Shown: positions 1 through 8,998 of the stretch, piece by piece
Numbering within the stretch: the stretch's first letter is position 1
Layout of the letters: each line of letters starts with the position of its first letter
Assembly (NCBI GenBank): GCA_015709205.1
Contig: JACCQO010000010.1
Location: 54,571 to 118,570, forward strand
Length of the DNA stretch: 64,000 nt
Source: Desulfovibrionaceae bacterium
Lineage (GTDB): Bacteria; Desulfobacterota; Desulfovibrionia; Desulfovibrionales; Desulfovibrionaceae
Direction of reading: 5' to 3'
Made by a program: the position numbers and the translations under genes
The notes under the pieces: model-generated
The model's database searches: none
What the model saw: the letters and a program-made list of their open reading frames with translations, nothing else
Told to the model about the DNA's origin: nothing

Positions 1-3000
1 GACCAAGTTTCAATCCGCGCCCCCGTGCGGGGGCGGGACCCCAGCGTCATGGTCAGGCCCGGATATCGGACGAAGTTTCAATCCGCGCCCCCGTGCGGGG
101 GCGGGACGCACGGCCTGCAGGTGGTCCGTGCCGTCCACCTTGTTTCAATCCGCGCCCCCGTGCGGGGGCGGGACCTGGGCGTGGTCCTGGACGACGCGGA
201 GCGCGGCAAGTTTCAATCCGCGCCCCCGTGCGGGGGCGGGACAGCAAAACCAGTATGTTGTGAACATTCTGCAAAAGTTTCAATCCGCGCCCCCGTGCGG
301 GGGCGGGACTGCATCCTCAGTGAGGACCAAGACTGTCTTGTCGTGGTTTCAATCCGCGCCCCCGTGCGGGGGCGGGACAGGAAAGGGACGGAGCTTACCC
401 AATCACTGAAGGGTTTCAATCCGCGCCCCCGTGCGGGGGCGGGACACTGCTTGTGCCTCAAACCAAAAATTTTGATCCTCTGTTTCAATCCGCACCCCCG
501 TGCGGGGGCGGGACGTCCAAGTATCACGCATAAATGCATGTATCAAAGGTTTCAATCCGCGCCCCCGTGCGGGGGCGGGACTTACCGATCTGCTTGGCGC
601 TGTGTCTGCACATTTCGTTTCAATCCGCGCCCCCGTGCGGGGGCGGGACGACCGAGTCCTACGTCGTCAGCAAGGACGCCGAAGTTTCAATCCGCGCCCC
701 CGTGCGGGGGCGGGACCGACGAGATGGCGCGGGCCCAGGAACGCCTCTTTGTTTCAATCCGCGCCCCCGCACGGGGGCGGGACCGCACCTTGGGACCCGC
801 CCGGCCCGGCGAGCAAAGTTTCAATCCGCGCCCCCGCACGGGGGCGGGACGCGAGAATCGCAAAAAAAGTCTAATTAATCTAGTGTTTCAATCCGCGCCC
901 CCGCACGGGGGCGGGACGCCCCGGAGGAGCAATCTCCAGGGCCCATCTACGGGTTTCAATCCGCGCCCCCGCACGGGGGCGGGACCGACACCATCCTCGC
1001 CCGATCCGCCCTGCTCAAGGTTTCAATCCGCGCCCCCGCACGGGGGCGGGACTGGTTGCTGTGCGTCCCTATGAGCGCGGTCTTCCGTTTCAATCCGCGC
1101 CCCCGCACGGGGGCGGGACCCTCGCGAAATGCCAGCACGTTGGCGGTCTCAAGGTTTCAATCCGCGCCCCCGCACGGGGGCGGGACAGGGGTCACGGTTC
1201 GTACTCCATCACTGCTTGAATGTTTCAATCCGCGCCCCCGTGCGGGGCGGGACGCCCATGTGTTCGGTCACGAGTTCGTCGATCCAGTTTCAATCCGCGC
1301 CCCCGTGCGGGGCGGGACCCCCGGTGGCGGTCTTTGCGGCGCAGGTCCACCAAGTTTCAATCCGCGCCCCCGTGCGGGGCGGGACGCGGGTGCCGTCGGC
1401 CACGGGCAGGCCGGAGTGGTTTCAATCCGCGCCCCCGTGCGGGGCGGGACGTTCGACGGCCGCGGCCCCGGCAAGGTCATTGAAATGTTTCAATCCGCGC
1501 CCCCGTGCGGGGCGGGACACCAGCGTAACCACGTTCGGCAGCGGGCCCGCGGCGTTTCAATCCGCGCCCCCGTGCGGGGCGGGACCCGCGCAAAACTTGG
1601 GCAGGTCCTCGTAGCTGGGGTTTCAATCCGCGCCCCCGTGCGGGGCGGGACGCGCAGAAATTCGCCGCGCAGGTCCGGCAGTTGGTTTCAATCCGCGCCC
1701 CCGTGCGGGGCGGGACGTCCGCGCGGCATCGCGGTCATCCCCACGGTCATGTTTCAATCCGCGCCCCCGTGCGGGGCGGGACTCAAACAACACTACGCCA
1801 ACATCTAGGAGAGAACATGTTTCAATCCGCGCCCCCGTGCGGGGCGGGACGTCACGTTGGTGGACCATCTGCCGCCCCTGGCGGTGTTTCAATCCGCGCC
1901 CCCGTGCGGGGCGGGACGTCCGCGCGGCATCGCGGTCATCCCCACGGTCATGTTTCAATCCGCGCCCCCGTGCGGGGCGGGACTCAAACAACACTACGCC
2001 AACATCTAGGAGAGAACATGTTTCAATCCGCGCCCCCGTGCGGGGCGGGACGTCACGTTGGTGGACCATCTGCCGCCCCTGGCGGTGTTTCAATCCGCGC
2101 CCCCGTGCGGGGCGGGACGCGCTCGAAGGGCTGCGCACCGAGATCCGCGACGTGTTTCAATCCGCGCCCCCGTGCGGGGCGGGACCCGGGGACGCCACGG
2201 CATACCCGCCCACGGAAGACGTTTCAATCCGCGCCCCCGTGCGGGGCGGGACGGCATGTTTCCGTCGGTTTCGAAATTCATGAGCTGTTTCAATCCGCGC
2301 CCCCGTGCGGGGCGGGACACCTGGTAGGCGACGCGGAAGTCATCGTGGGCAGGTTTCAATCCGCGCCCCCGTGCGGGGCGGGACTGACCTGGACGCGGGC
2401 CTGGTCGTGGCGGGACGTGTTTCAATCCGCGCCCCCGTGCGGGGCGGGACATGTGTGCGGCCTTGAGCATTTCGGCGTAACTTGGGTTTCAATCCGCGCC
2501 CCCGTGCGGGGCGGGACGCATGGACCCGGACGAGGTTTTGCGCTACGAGCAGTTTCAATCCGCGCCCCCGTGCGGGGCGGGACGCGAATAACCGCAAGGA
2601 GACAGACAGATGAAACCGTTTCAATCCGCGCCCCCGTGCGGGGCGGGACATGCTGGCCCAGGGGAAATTCCCCGGGGCCAGGAGTTTCAATCCGCGCCCC
2701 CGTGCGGGGCGGGACACCATGGCGCCGACGATGACCGCGTCCTGGAAATGTTTCAATCCGCGCCCCCGTGCGGGGCGGGACTCGACGATCTCCACCGGCT
2801 CCTCGAAGCGAATGGGTTTCAATCCGCGCCCCCGTGCGGGGCGGGACTTCGGTTGACGAACGCGCCCTGGGCATCGACGGGGTTTCAATCCGCGCCCCCG
2901 TGCGGGGCGGGACCGCCCCCCAGGCCCAGCTTGTCCGCGACCCACGAGTTTCAATCCGCGCCCCCGTGCGGGGCGGGACCGGTGCCGTATTCAACGGTCG

Positions 3001-4102
3001 TCGCCGTGAGGTAGTTTCAATCCGCGCCCCCGTGCGGGGCGGGACTGCTGCAATACGTGCAAACCAAAAAGCGTACCTTGTTTCAATCCGCGCCCCCGTG
3101 CGGGGCGGGACGAGCCGGATGCCAAGGCCTCGGGCACCAAGACCAAGTTTCAATCCGCGCCCCCGTGCGGGGCGGGACTCCATCTCCGCGGTGGCCAACC
3201 CCATCGTGGCGGTTTCAATCCGCGCCCCCGTGCGGGGCGGGACAAAAGCATTTGCACCACTTTGCAGTGCTGTTGCAAAGTTTCAATCCGCGCCCCCGTG
3301 CGGGGCGGGACGGAGAGCGCGGCGCGGAAACACGAGCTTGGACGGACGTTTCAATCCGCGCCCCCGTGCGGGGCGGGACGTCTCCGGCCGGGTTGATGGA
3401 CGCGCCGGAAAGGTTTCAATCCGCGCCCCCGTGCGGGGCGGGACCTGCGGGCCATGGGCGGCGAGGAGGACTAACATGTTTCAATCCGCGCCCCCGTGCG
3501 GGGCGGGACCTTTGCATGCGTCCGCGCGCTGCGGCGGGACGCGGTTTCAATCCGCGCCCCCGTGCGGGGCGGGACTACGCCCCAACTTCGCGACCCCAAA
3601 AAAGCCCGGTTTCAATCCGCGCCCCCGTGCGGGGCGGGACTGCATACCGGCCAACGATTGGAGGAAAAACTCGATGTTTCAATCCGCGCCCCCGTGCGGG
3701 GCGGGACCATCTACTCCATCTCCGGGGCCCAGAACCGCGAGTTTCAATCCGCGCCCCCGTGCGGGGCGGGACGGGTACCGCATCGAGCCGAGCATGAGCG
3801 TGGCGGTTTCAATCCGCGCCCCCGTGCGGGGCGGGACGGGCGAGGCGTCGTTCGGGCCGAGGGCGTGGCCGTTGTTTCAATCCGCGCCCCCGTGCGGGGC
3901 GGGACCGCCGTGCTGACCAAGAATCTCCTGCACGAGCTGTTTCAATCCGCGCCCCCGTGCGGGGCGGGACTGACCACGGCGCCGATGACCGTCTTGCTGG
4001 AAAGGTTTCAATCCGCGCCCCCGTGCGGGGCGGGACCGCTGGACACGCTGAATTTCAAGTGGACAAAGCTGTTTCAATCCGCGCCCCCGTGCGGGGCGGG
4101 AC
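1..4102 (-). CRISPR. Type I-C CRISPR array, 62 repeats in window, continues past the left edge
   Basis: 62 repeats lie between 7 and 4102, separated by 33-36 nt unique spacers; bases 1-6 are the end of a further spacer, so the array continues to the left. On the plus strand repeats begin GTTTCAATCC and end GGCGGGAC. Read on the minus strand they end in ATTGAAAC, the usual type I-C 3' end, so transcription is leftward, the same direction as cas. Three repeat classes occur in blocks: 11 repeats of 33 nt with loop GTGC (7-716), 7 of 33 nt with loop GCAC (751-1186), and 44 of 32 nt with loop GTGC and one G fewer in the right stem arm (1222-4102). The repeat at 482-514 carries one G-to-A change. 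The leader-proximal (youngest) end is at 4102. Confidence 0.99.
1717..2118 (-). repeat. 201-bp tandem duplication of three spacer-repeat units inside the array
   Basis: The three spacers at 1717-1750, 1783-1818 and 1851-1885 recur in the same order at 1918-1951, 1984-2019 and 2052-2086. Every repeat in the second copy is offset by exactly 201 bp (1751 to 1952, 1819 to 2020, 1886 to 2087). The copies look identical by eye. This is a segmental duplication by recombination between repeats, not independent acquisition. Confidence 0.97.
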
Positions 4103-4128
4103 TCTCGCGCCGGGAAGGCGCGAGAGTC
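4100..4128 (-). promoter_or_regulatory. Perfect 12-bp inverted repeat across the leader-repeat junction
   Basis: The left arm GACTCTCGCGCC (4100-4111) and right arm GGCGCGAGAGTC (4117-4128) are exact reverse complements around a 5-nt loop, GGGAA. The first three bases of the left arm are the terminal GAC of the leader-proximal repeat, so in the pre-crRNA the last leader bases would pair with the first bases of repeat 1. It could be a leader-anchoring element for Cas1-Cas2-Cas4 integration or an RNA structure at the start of the array. No T-tract follows, so it is not an ordinary terminator. Confidence 0.8.
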
Positions 4129-4287
4129 GGGTGGTGCGCGGGGCGTTTCCGCGAACCTGATGGCGATTCTCGAAGAACTCTATTGTGTTGTCAAGGATCG
4201 CAAACACAACACATTGAAATAGCTTACGATAAATCAACCGCGAAACCCCCGCGAAAAACCGGACGCTCCGGGTTCGCGCGGCAGCCG
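4129..4287 (-). promoter_or_regulatory. CRISPR leader with putative pre-crRNA promoter
   Basis: This gene-free, locally AT-richer stretch lies between cas2 and the first repeat. On the minus strand there is a -35 hexamer TTGACA at 4194-4189, a 17-nt spacer, and a -10-like GAGAAT at 4171-4166, which would start transcription near 4159, just before the junction hairpin. An inverted repeat TTGTGTT (4183-4189) / AACACAA (4203-4209) with a 13-nt spacer overlaps the -35 box and could be an operator. The -35 is perfect and the -10 matches 4 of 6, so the promoter is plausible but not proven. Confidence 0.6.
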
Positions 4288-4578
4288 TCAGACGATCAGC
4301 GGGCCCTCCTGGTCCACCCCGGGCTTGGCGCCCACGTGCTCCACGCGCCGCCGCCAGTTGGAACCCAGATAATAGAACCGCAGGCTGTCGCGCTCCGCGT
4401 CGATCTCCTGCACCAGCCGCGCGCGCAAATGCTCCCACTGGCCCGGGTCCACCAGGCACTCGAACACCGAATACTGCACGCGCTGCCCCCAATCGCAACA
4501 CGCCCGGGCCACGCGCCGCAGCCGCCGCGCCCCGCCCCGGTCCCGCGTGTCCACGTCGTAGCTCACCAGCACCAGCAT
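4288..4578 (-). CDS. cas2: CRISPR-associated endonuclease Cas2 (type I-C)
   Basis: A 96-residue protein, the normal Cas2 length, opening MLVLVSYDVD with the conserved Asp8 after the first beta strand. The motif QYSVFEC near residues 36-41 is also typical. Cas2 is the central dimer of the Cas1-Cas2 integrase that inserts spacers. The ATG at 4578 overlaps the cas1 TGA (ATGA), so translation is probably coupled. It is the last cas gene, and the leader and array follow in the same direction. Confidence 0.97.
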   Translation of the reverse strand: MLVLVSYDVDTRDRGGARRLRRVARACCDWGQRVQYSVFECLVDPGQWEHLRARLVQEIDAERDSLRFYYLGSNWRRRVEHVGAKPGVDQEGPLIV

Positions 4579-5609
4579 CACGACCTCCACACGAACGGCG
4601 GATACCCGTCCAGGTCGCCGCGCACGAACCGCGCGAACAACTGCGCCTGCACGTGCACCGCCAGCCCGATCTCCATGCGCTCGCCCAGGAACGGATGCTC
4701 GACCTCCTCCTGCTTGCGCTTCTGATAGGCCACGAGCACCGCCTTGCGCGTCTCGTCGTCCATGCGCACCGCGCCCGACGCCGTGGTCTCGAAGCCCCCG
4801 GCGTTCACCTGCCGCCGGTTGACGAGCGTGAGCGCCAGCCGGTCCGCCAGCGTGCGCCACTCCTCCATCATGTCCAGGGCCAATCCCATGCGCCCCGGCC
4901 GGTCGCGGTGCAGAAACCCCACGGCCGGATCCAGCCCCGTGGTCTCCAGCGCACTGCGCACGTCGTGCATCAGCAGCGTGTACAGGAACGAAAGCAGGCA
5001 GTTGATGTTGTCCAGGGGCGGCCTGCGGTTGCGCCCGCGAAACGCGAAGGCCTCTCCCGCCACGCGCACGAGCCCGTCGAAGACCCCGAAATACGCGTTG
5101 GCCGCCGCGCCCTCCAGCCCGCGCAGCACCTCCATGTCGCCCTCGCCCTCCAGACGCCGCAGCGCGCCGTCGATGACCGCCAGCGCCCCCTCCACGGCCG
5201 CCCGGTCCATCTCCGCGCCGTGGTCGCGCAGGCCCCGGCGCAGCACGGACCGCTCGTTGGCCAGCTTGCCCGTCAGCACGCAGCGCGTGACCAGCGCGCA
5301 CGCCGCCGGGTCGTCGGCCATGCGGTACTGGGCGCGCCGCAGCAGCACGTTGCCGCTCGCCTCGCCCACCACCCGGGCCAGGAACCGGCCGTTCTCGCTC
5401 AGAAAACTCATGCCGATGTCGTTTTCCGCGCAGTGCGCCATGAGCTGCGGGCTGGCCGACACCTGCCCGAAGCAGACCACGCCGCCCAGGGTGTGCGCCG
5501 GAACGCGCAGCCGCGTCTCGCCGTCGTTGCGAACCACGACCGCCTCGCCCTCCTTGGCCAGGTACGTCCCCTGGCTGGTCACGTAGAGCGTGTTGAGCAG
5601 ATGCTTCAC
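4578..5609 (-). CDS. cas1: CRISPR-associated integrase Cas1 (type I-C)
   Basis: A 343-residue protein of the usual type I-C Cas1 size. The metal-site regions are recognisable: an LEGAAANAYF segment carrying the Glu, then FLHRDRPGRMGLALDMMEEWR-like sequence (split here: FLHRDRPGRM, then GLALDMMEEWR) with the catalytic His and Asp. Cas1 catalyses spacer integration at the leader-repeat junction with Cas2. The start is GTG at 5609, overlapping the cas4 TGA by 4 nt; it opens with residues KHLLNTLYV after the initiator, matching I-C relatives. Upstream extensions run into cas4. Confidence 0.96.
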   Translation of the reverse strand: MKHLLNTLYVTSQGTYLAKEGEAVVVRNDGETRLRVPAHTLGGVVCFGQVSASPQLMAHCAENDIGMSFLSENGRFLARVVGEASGNVLLRRAQYRMADDPAACALVTRCVLTGKLANERSVLRRGLRDHGAEMDRAAVEGALAVIDGALRRLEGEGDMEVLRGLEGAAANAYFGVFDGLVRVAGEAFAFRGRNRRPPLDNINCLLSFLYTLLMHDVRSALETTGLDPAVGFLHRDRPGRMGLALDMMEEWRTLADRLALTLVNRRQVNAGGFETTASGAVRMDDETRKAVLVAYQKRKQEEVEHPFLGERMEIGLAVHVQAQLFARFVRGDLDGYPPFVWRS

Positions 5610-6322
5610 GGCCCCTCCACGATGGCTTGCAGGTATCCGCGCACGGACCGCGCCACGCCCTTGGGGCGGCACAGCTCCAGGAGCGAGCACGCCCGGCACT
5701 TGCCGCCGTAGACGGCGGGCGGGGTGCGGCCCGAGGCCACGATCTCGTGCACGCGTTCGGCCGCGGCGCGCGTGGCGGCGCGCAGCGGCGGGTCGAAAAC
5801 CACCTCGACCCGCCGCCGCGCCTCGCCGTAATAGAGCGCCCCGGCCTCCAGACGCACGTCCAGCATCTCCTCCAGGCACACGGCCTGGGCGCAGAGCTGC
5901 ACGCGGTCGCAGTCGCCGCCCTTGGCCCGCCCGCGCTTGTACTCCACGGGAAACGGCGTCTCGCCGCCCGGCCCGGCGTGGAACTCCACCACGTCGGCCA
6001 CCCCGGAAACCCCGAGCGCAAAGGACACGAGGCGCACGCCGAACTCCGTGCGCACCCCGCGCCGCCGCTCGCCGCCGGGCGCGTGCACGCGGGCGTGCAG
6101 GATGCGCCCGGCGGCGGTCTGCCGGTTCTCGGCCCAGGCCCGCTCCACGTGGATCAGCGCACACTGGCGCTCGCAGTAGAGCACGTGCTGCAGGGCCGAG
6201 AGCGGCACCAGGTCGTCCTCGGCATACAGGGGCCCCTGGACCGCAACGGGAACGGCGGGCCCCGCGGGGGCGGCGGGCCCCGCGGGGGCGGCGGGCCCCG
6301 CGGGGGCAACGGGAGCGGACAT
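5606..6322 (-). CDS. cas4: CRISPR-associated exonuclease Cas4
   Basis: A 238-residue RecB-family nuclease that trims prespacers and selects PAM-containing ends for Cas1-Cas2. The N-terminal cysteine region YCERQCALIHVE, the Asp of GVADVVEF, the Glu/Lys of PVEYKRG, the downstream Gln helix QLCAQAVCLEEM and the C-terminal cysteines CRACSLLELC (Fe-S cluster) are all present. Unusual: residues about 4-25 are a Pro/Ala/Gly extension encoded by an 18-bp tandem repeat, placed before the recognisable domain. The start at 6322 lies 2 nt after the cas7 stop; a later start inside or after the repeat is possible, for example nearer PLYAEDDLVP. Confidence 0.95.
   Translation of the reverse strand: MSAPVAPAGPAAPAGPAAPAGPAVPVAVQGPLYAEDDLVPLSALQHVLYCERQCALIHVERAWAENRQTAAGRILHARVHAPGGERRRGVRTEFGVRLVSFALGVSGVADVVEFHAGPGGETPFPVEYKRGRAKGGDCDRVQLCAQAVCLEEMLDVRLEAGALYYGEARRRVEVVFDPPLRAATRAAAERVHEIVASGRTPPAVYGGKCRACSLLELCRPKGVARSVRGYLQAIVEGP
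6254..6307. repeat. Three 18-bp tandem repeats in the cas4 N-terminus
   Basis: GGCGGGCCCCGCGGGGGC is repeated exactly three times (6254-6271, 6272-6289, 6290-6307). On the cas4 strand each copy encodes a six-residue Ala/Pro/Gly unit. The repeat length is a multiple of three, so copy-number changes would keep the frame. Confidence 0.95.
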
Positions 6323-6324
6323 GG

Positions 6325-7206
6325 CTAGATCAGCTCCAGCAACTCCACGCCCTCGGGCAGCCCGGCGCGGTCGATGCTCACCCCGTAGTCGCCGAACGAG
6401 CGCGCCGGGGTCGCCGTGTCCGTGAGGCGCTCGACGCCGATGCGCTCGAAGAGCCTGTGCGCGGGCGCGTTGCCCAGGGCCGTGGCGTGCCTGAACGCGT
6501 AGAGCCCGCGCGCCGCCATCATGCCGCGCGCCGCGGAGCGGTCGTGCTCGAACATGTTCTGCAGGGCCTGCCAGAGCGTTTCGAGGTCCGCCTCGTCGAA
6601 CCCGGTCTGCCGGGCCAGGTGCGCGGAGACGAACCCCTCGCAGCGGTACAGGCCGTAGGGCAGGATGTACTTGCGGCCCATGGTGCGGTTGCCGCCCTCC
6701 TGCTTCTCGGCCTCGGCCTGGGTGGTCACGGCCATGCGCGTCACGGTCACCTCCTGGGGCACCACCGGCTCGATGGAGCGCGCAAAGGCCAGTTGCACGG
6801 GCCCGCGCACCTGGCCGCAGTTCACGCCCGTGGTCATGACCGCGCCGAAGGTGCGGACGTCGAAGAAGTTGTGGCACATCCAGTCGCGGACCTTCCTCTG
6901 GTCCTCCTCCTTCTTGGGCAGTTTCCTTTCCGCGGGCCGCTCCACGCCGGTGGCCGAATAGGCCAGGGCGTGCTGGTCGTTGAGCACGGCGCGCTCGCGC
7001 ACGTAGATGTTGTAGCGGTCCTCGCCGTTGCGCACGAGGTCCACGAAATTGCGGATCTTGCGCTTGAGGCAGACGTCGGTGACCAAACCGTGGCCGGTCT
7101 CCTGGTCGGTGCGCGGCATGTTGTCGGTGTCGGGATCGCCGTTGGGGTTGCCGTTGACGACGTCGAACAGGTACACGAAATCATAGCGATTATTCAGGGC
7201 GGTCAT
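6325..7206 (-). CDS. cas7: Type I-C Cascade backbone protein Cas7 (Csd2)
   Basis: A 293-residue Csd2/Csh2-family protein opening MTALNNRYDFVYLFDVVNGN, followed by PNGDPD, the Cas7 family signature. It coats the crRNA spacer in the I-C Cascade. Glycine-rich and RNA-contacting segments such as TTGVNCGQVRGPVQ are visible. The start at 7206 is preceded by GGAG 9 nt upstream, so I prefer it to the longer frame beginning at 7275. It lies between cas8c and cas4, the canonical order. Confidence 0.96.
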   Translation of the reverse strand: MTALNNRYDFVYLFDVVNGNPNGDPDTDNMPRTDQETGHGLVTDVCLKRKIRNFVDLVRNGEDRYNIYVRERAVLNDQHALAYSATGVERPAERKLPKKEEDQRKVRDWMCHNFFDVRTFGAVMTTGVNCGQVRGPVQLAFARSIEPVVPQEVTVTRMAVTTQAEAEKQEGGNRTMGRKYILPYGLYRCEGFVSAHLARQTGFDEADLETLWQALQNMFEHDRSAARGMMAARGLYAFRHATALGNAPAHRLFERIGVERLTDTATPARSFGDYGVSIDRAGLPEGVELLELI

Positions 7207-7231
7207 GGTCGTTCTCCGTAGGGTGTCGGGG

Positions 7232-8998
7232 TTAGGAATCGTCGCGGCTTTCGGTCTTGTCCTTCTTCTCGGCAAGCTGCTGGTAATAGCCGACCAGGAA
7301 CAGGCTGGCCTGGTCCGGGCTGAAGCGGTCGGGCAGCCCGGGAACCGGCGGCCGGAAGGCGTCCAGTCCGGCCATGATGTCCTCGATCTGGCGGCGGAAC
7401 CAGTGGGCCAGGCCGCCGCCCTGCTCCCGCCCGATGATCTTCAGGTCGTTCTGCACCTTGCGCAGGAGCAGGTTGAAGATGGCGCGCGGCGAGTTGGACG
7501 CCGCGGACAGGTAGCGCTCGGCGAGCGTGGCGTTGACGCCGGGCCGCGCGGCCTGCTGCGTCTTTTCCAGCACGGCGAAGAGCCGCCCGAGCCGGTAGGC
7601 GATGTTGTCGGTCCCAGTGTTGACGGTCATGGTCAGCTCCATGCGGTCGGGGTGATCGGAACGGCGGCGGAACAGCCGCGCCATGAAGGCCTTGAGCAGC
7701 GCGGCGCGCAGGTAGCCCACGCGGCGTTCGGCGCGCACGCGCGCCAGCACCGCGCCCTGCAGCGCGCGCGGATAGTCGGCGCCGTCGAGCACCGCGCGCA
7801 GAAAGGCGTCGATGAGCGGCGCCTTGGCCGGTTCGGCGGAACCCGTGCGCCGGGTCGCGCCGAGCAGTTGCCAGAGCGTGGGGAACTCCGGTTCGTTGTC
7901 GAACCGGCGCGCGATGGCCAGGTCGTCGTAGTGCCGGCGCACGCGGTCGAAGACCTCGCCCGCCGTGGACGAGCGCCAGTAGCGCACGACCACGCGCGCG
8001 GCGTTGGGCCCCAGGCCGAGGATGTCGAAGGTCGCCTCCGGCGACCAGCCCTCCACGGGCGGCTGGCCGTTGCGCAGGTTCTCGAAGCTGTTGCGCAGCG
8101 CGGCCTCCTCCATGGCGGTGGAATCGACCATGACCGTGGCCCACAGGGTCTCGACCTGCCGGGCGCAGGGGCCGTCGGCCCAGAACACGTACATGTTCTC
8201 GCCCACGCGCATGCGGCGCGGGCTGTCCGCGGCGAGCAACCGGTTGAGCGCCGTGGCGTACTTGAAGGCCGCCAGCTCGCCGATGGGGGCGTTGAGCGCG
8301 TTGCCCGTCCTGCCGTGTTTGGCATAGGACTCGAAGGCGTCCGCGTTGAAGGACACGAGCGGAGCCCCGCCCGTCTGCCCGCCGATCAGCCCCTTGACCT
8401 TCTTGTGCAGCCGCACGGCCCGGGTCCGTCCGCCGGTGATCAGGCAATCGGCCCGCACGTCCCAGGCCTGCCTTTCCATGTAGTCCAGCCACGCCTCGCG
8501 CACGGCCGGGCGCTCGTGGATGTAGCGGCGCTCGCCCGCGAGGCGGAAGACGACGTTCAGCCCGGCCATGCGCTCCCAGTCCGGCAATTGCGGCGCGTCC
8601 TCCGGGTTCCAGCCGTCCAGGAAGCGCAGCAGCGCGCGCATGCCCGCGTCGTCGAGATCGCCGCCCACGTCGCGGCAGCGCTGCCTGAAGGCGGCGAAGC
8701 ACTCCAGGGTGCGTTTCGGGCTCCCGCCCGCATCCGCACCGAGCACGTATTTGGTGTTGTCCCAGGCGAAATTGGCCTCGACGTTGGAGGAGCGCTCCAC
8801 CGGGTCGGGCACCTTCAGCTCGACGGGCACGACCCTGCCCTTTTCCGGCTCGGCCAGGGTCGCGGGATCGCCGACCCGGTTCCCGGCCTCGTCGATGGTC
8901 ATCGCGTAGTGGACCTTCTGCATGCCGAAGCCGAACTCCGGGGCCTCGCCCGCGGCGAGCATCCGGTCGTAGCAGCGGGTCAGTTCCTGGAGGATCAT
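7232..8998 (-). CDS. cas8c: Type I-C Cascade large subunit Cas8c (Csd1)
   Basis: A 588-residue protein, typical Csd1 length, opening [20 protein letters not shown], the common N-terminus of Csd1. In I-C systems Cas8c recognises the PAM and helps recruit Cas3; an internal start often yields the small subunit Cas11c from its C-terminal third. Candidate internal Met codons exist there, for example [19 protein letters not shown], but I cannot tell which is used. The ATG at 8998 overlaps the cas5 stop (ATGA). A longer open frame continues upstream through cas5 and is not coding. Confidence 0.95.
   Translation of the reverse strand: MILQELTRCYDRMLAAGEAPEFGFGMQKVHYAMTIDEAGNRVGDPATLAEPEKGRVVPVELKVPDPVERSSNVEANFAWDNTKYVLGADAGGSPKRTLECFAAFRQRCRDVGGDLDDAGMRALLRFLDGWNPEDAPQLPDWERMAGLNVVFRLAGERRYIHERPAVREAWLDYMERQAWDVRADCLITGGRTRAVRLHKKVKGLIGGQTGGAPLVSFNADAFESYAKHGRTGNALNAPIGELAAFKYATALNRLLAADSPRRMRVGENMYVFWADGPCARQVETLWATVMVDSTAMEEAALRNSFENLRNGQPPVEGWSPEATFDILGLGPNAARVVVRYWRSSTAGEVFDRVRRHYDDLAIARRFDNEPEFPTLWQLLGATRRTGSAEPAKAPLIDAFLRAVLDGADYPRALQGAVLARVRAERRVGYLRAALLKAFMARLFRRRSDHPDRMELTMTVNTGTDNIAYRLGRLFAVLEKTQQAARPGVNATLAERYLSAASNSPRAIFNLLLRKVQNDLKIIGREQGGGLAHWFRRQIEDIMAGLDAFRPPVPGLPDRFSPDQASLFLVGYYQQLAEKKDKTESRDDS

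Noticed and set aside
2385-3543. Spacers at 2385-2418 and 3510-3543 contain GGCGGGAC, the end of the repeat
   Set aside because: An 8-nt match is unremarkable in such GC-rich spacers, and neither spacer is otherwise repeat-like.
25-4725. Many long open frames across the CRISPR array, such as 25-1074, 1056-1808, 1682-2734 and 3496-4725
   Set aside because: They are translations of the repeat (recurring QSAPPCGGG, SIRAPVRG, NPRPRAG in the three frames) and carry no protein signal.
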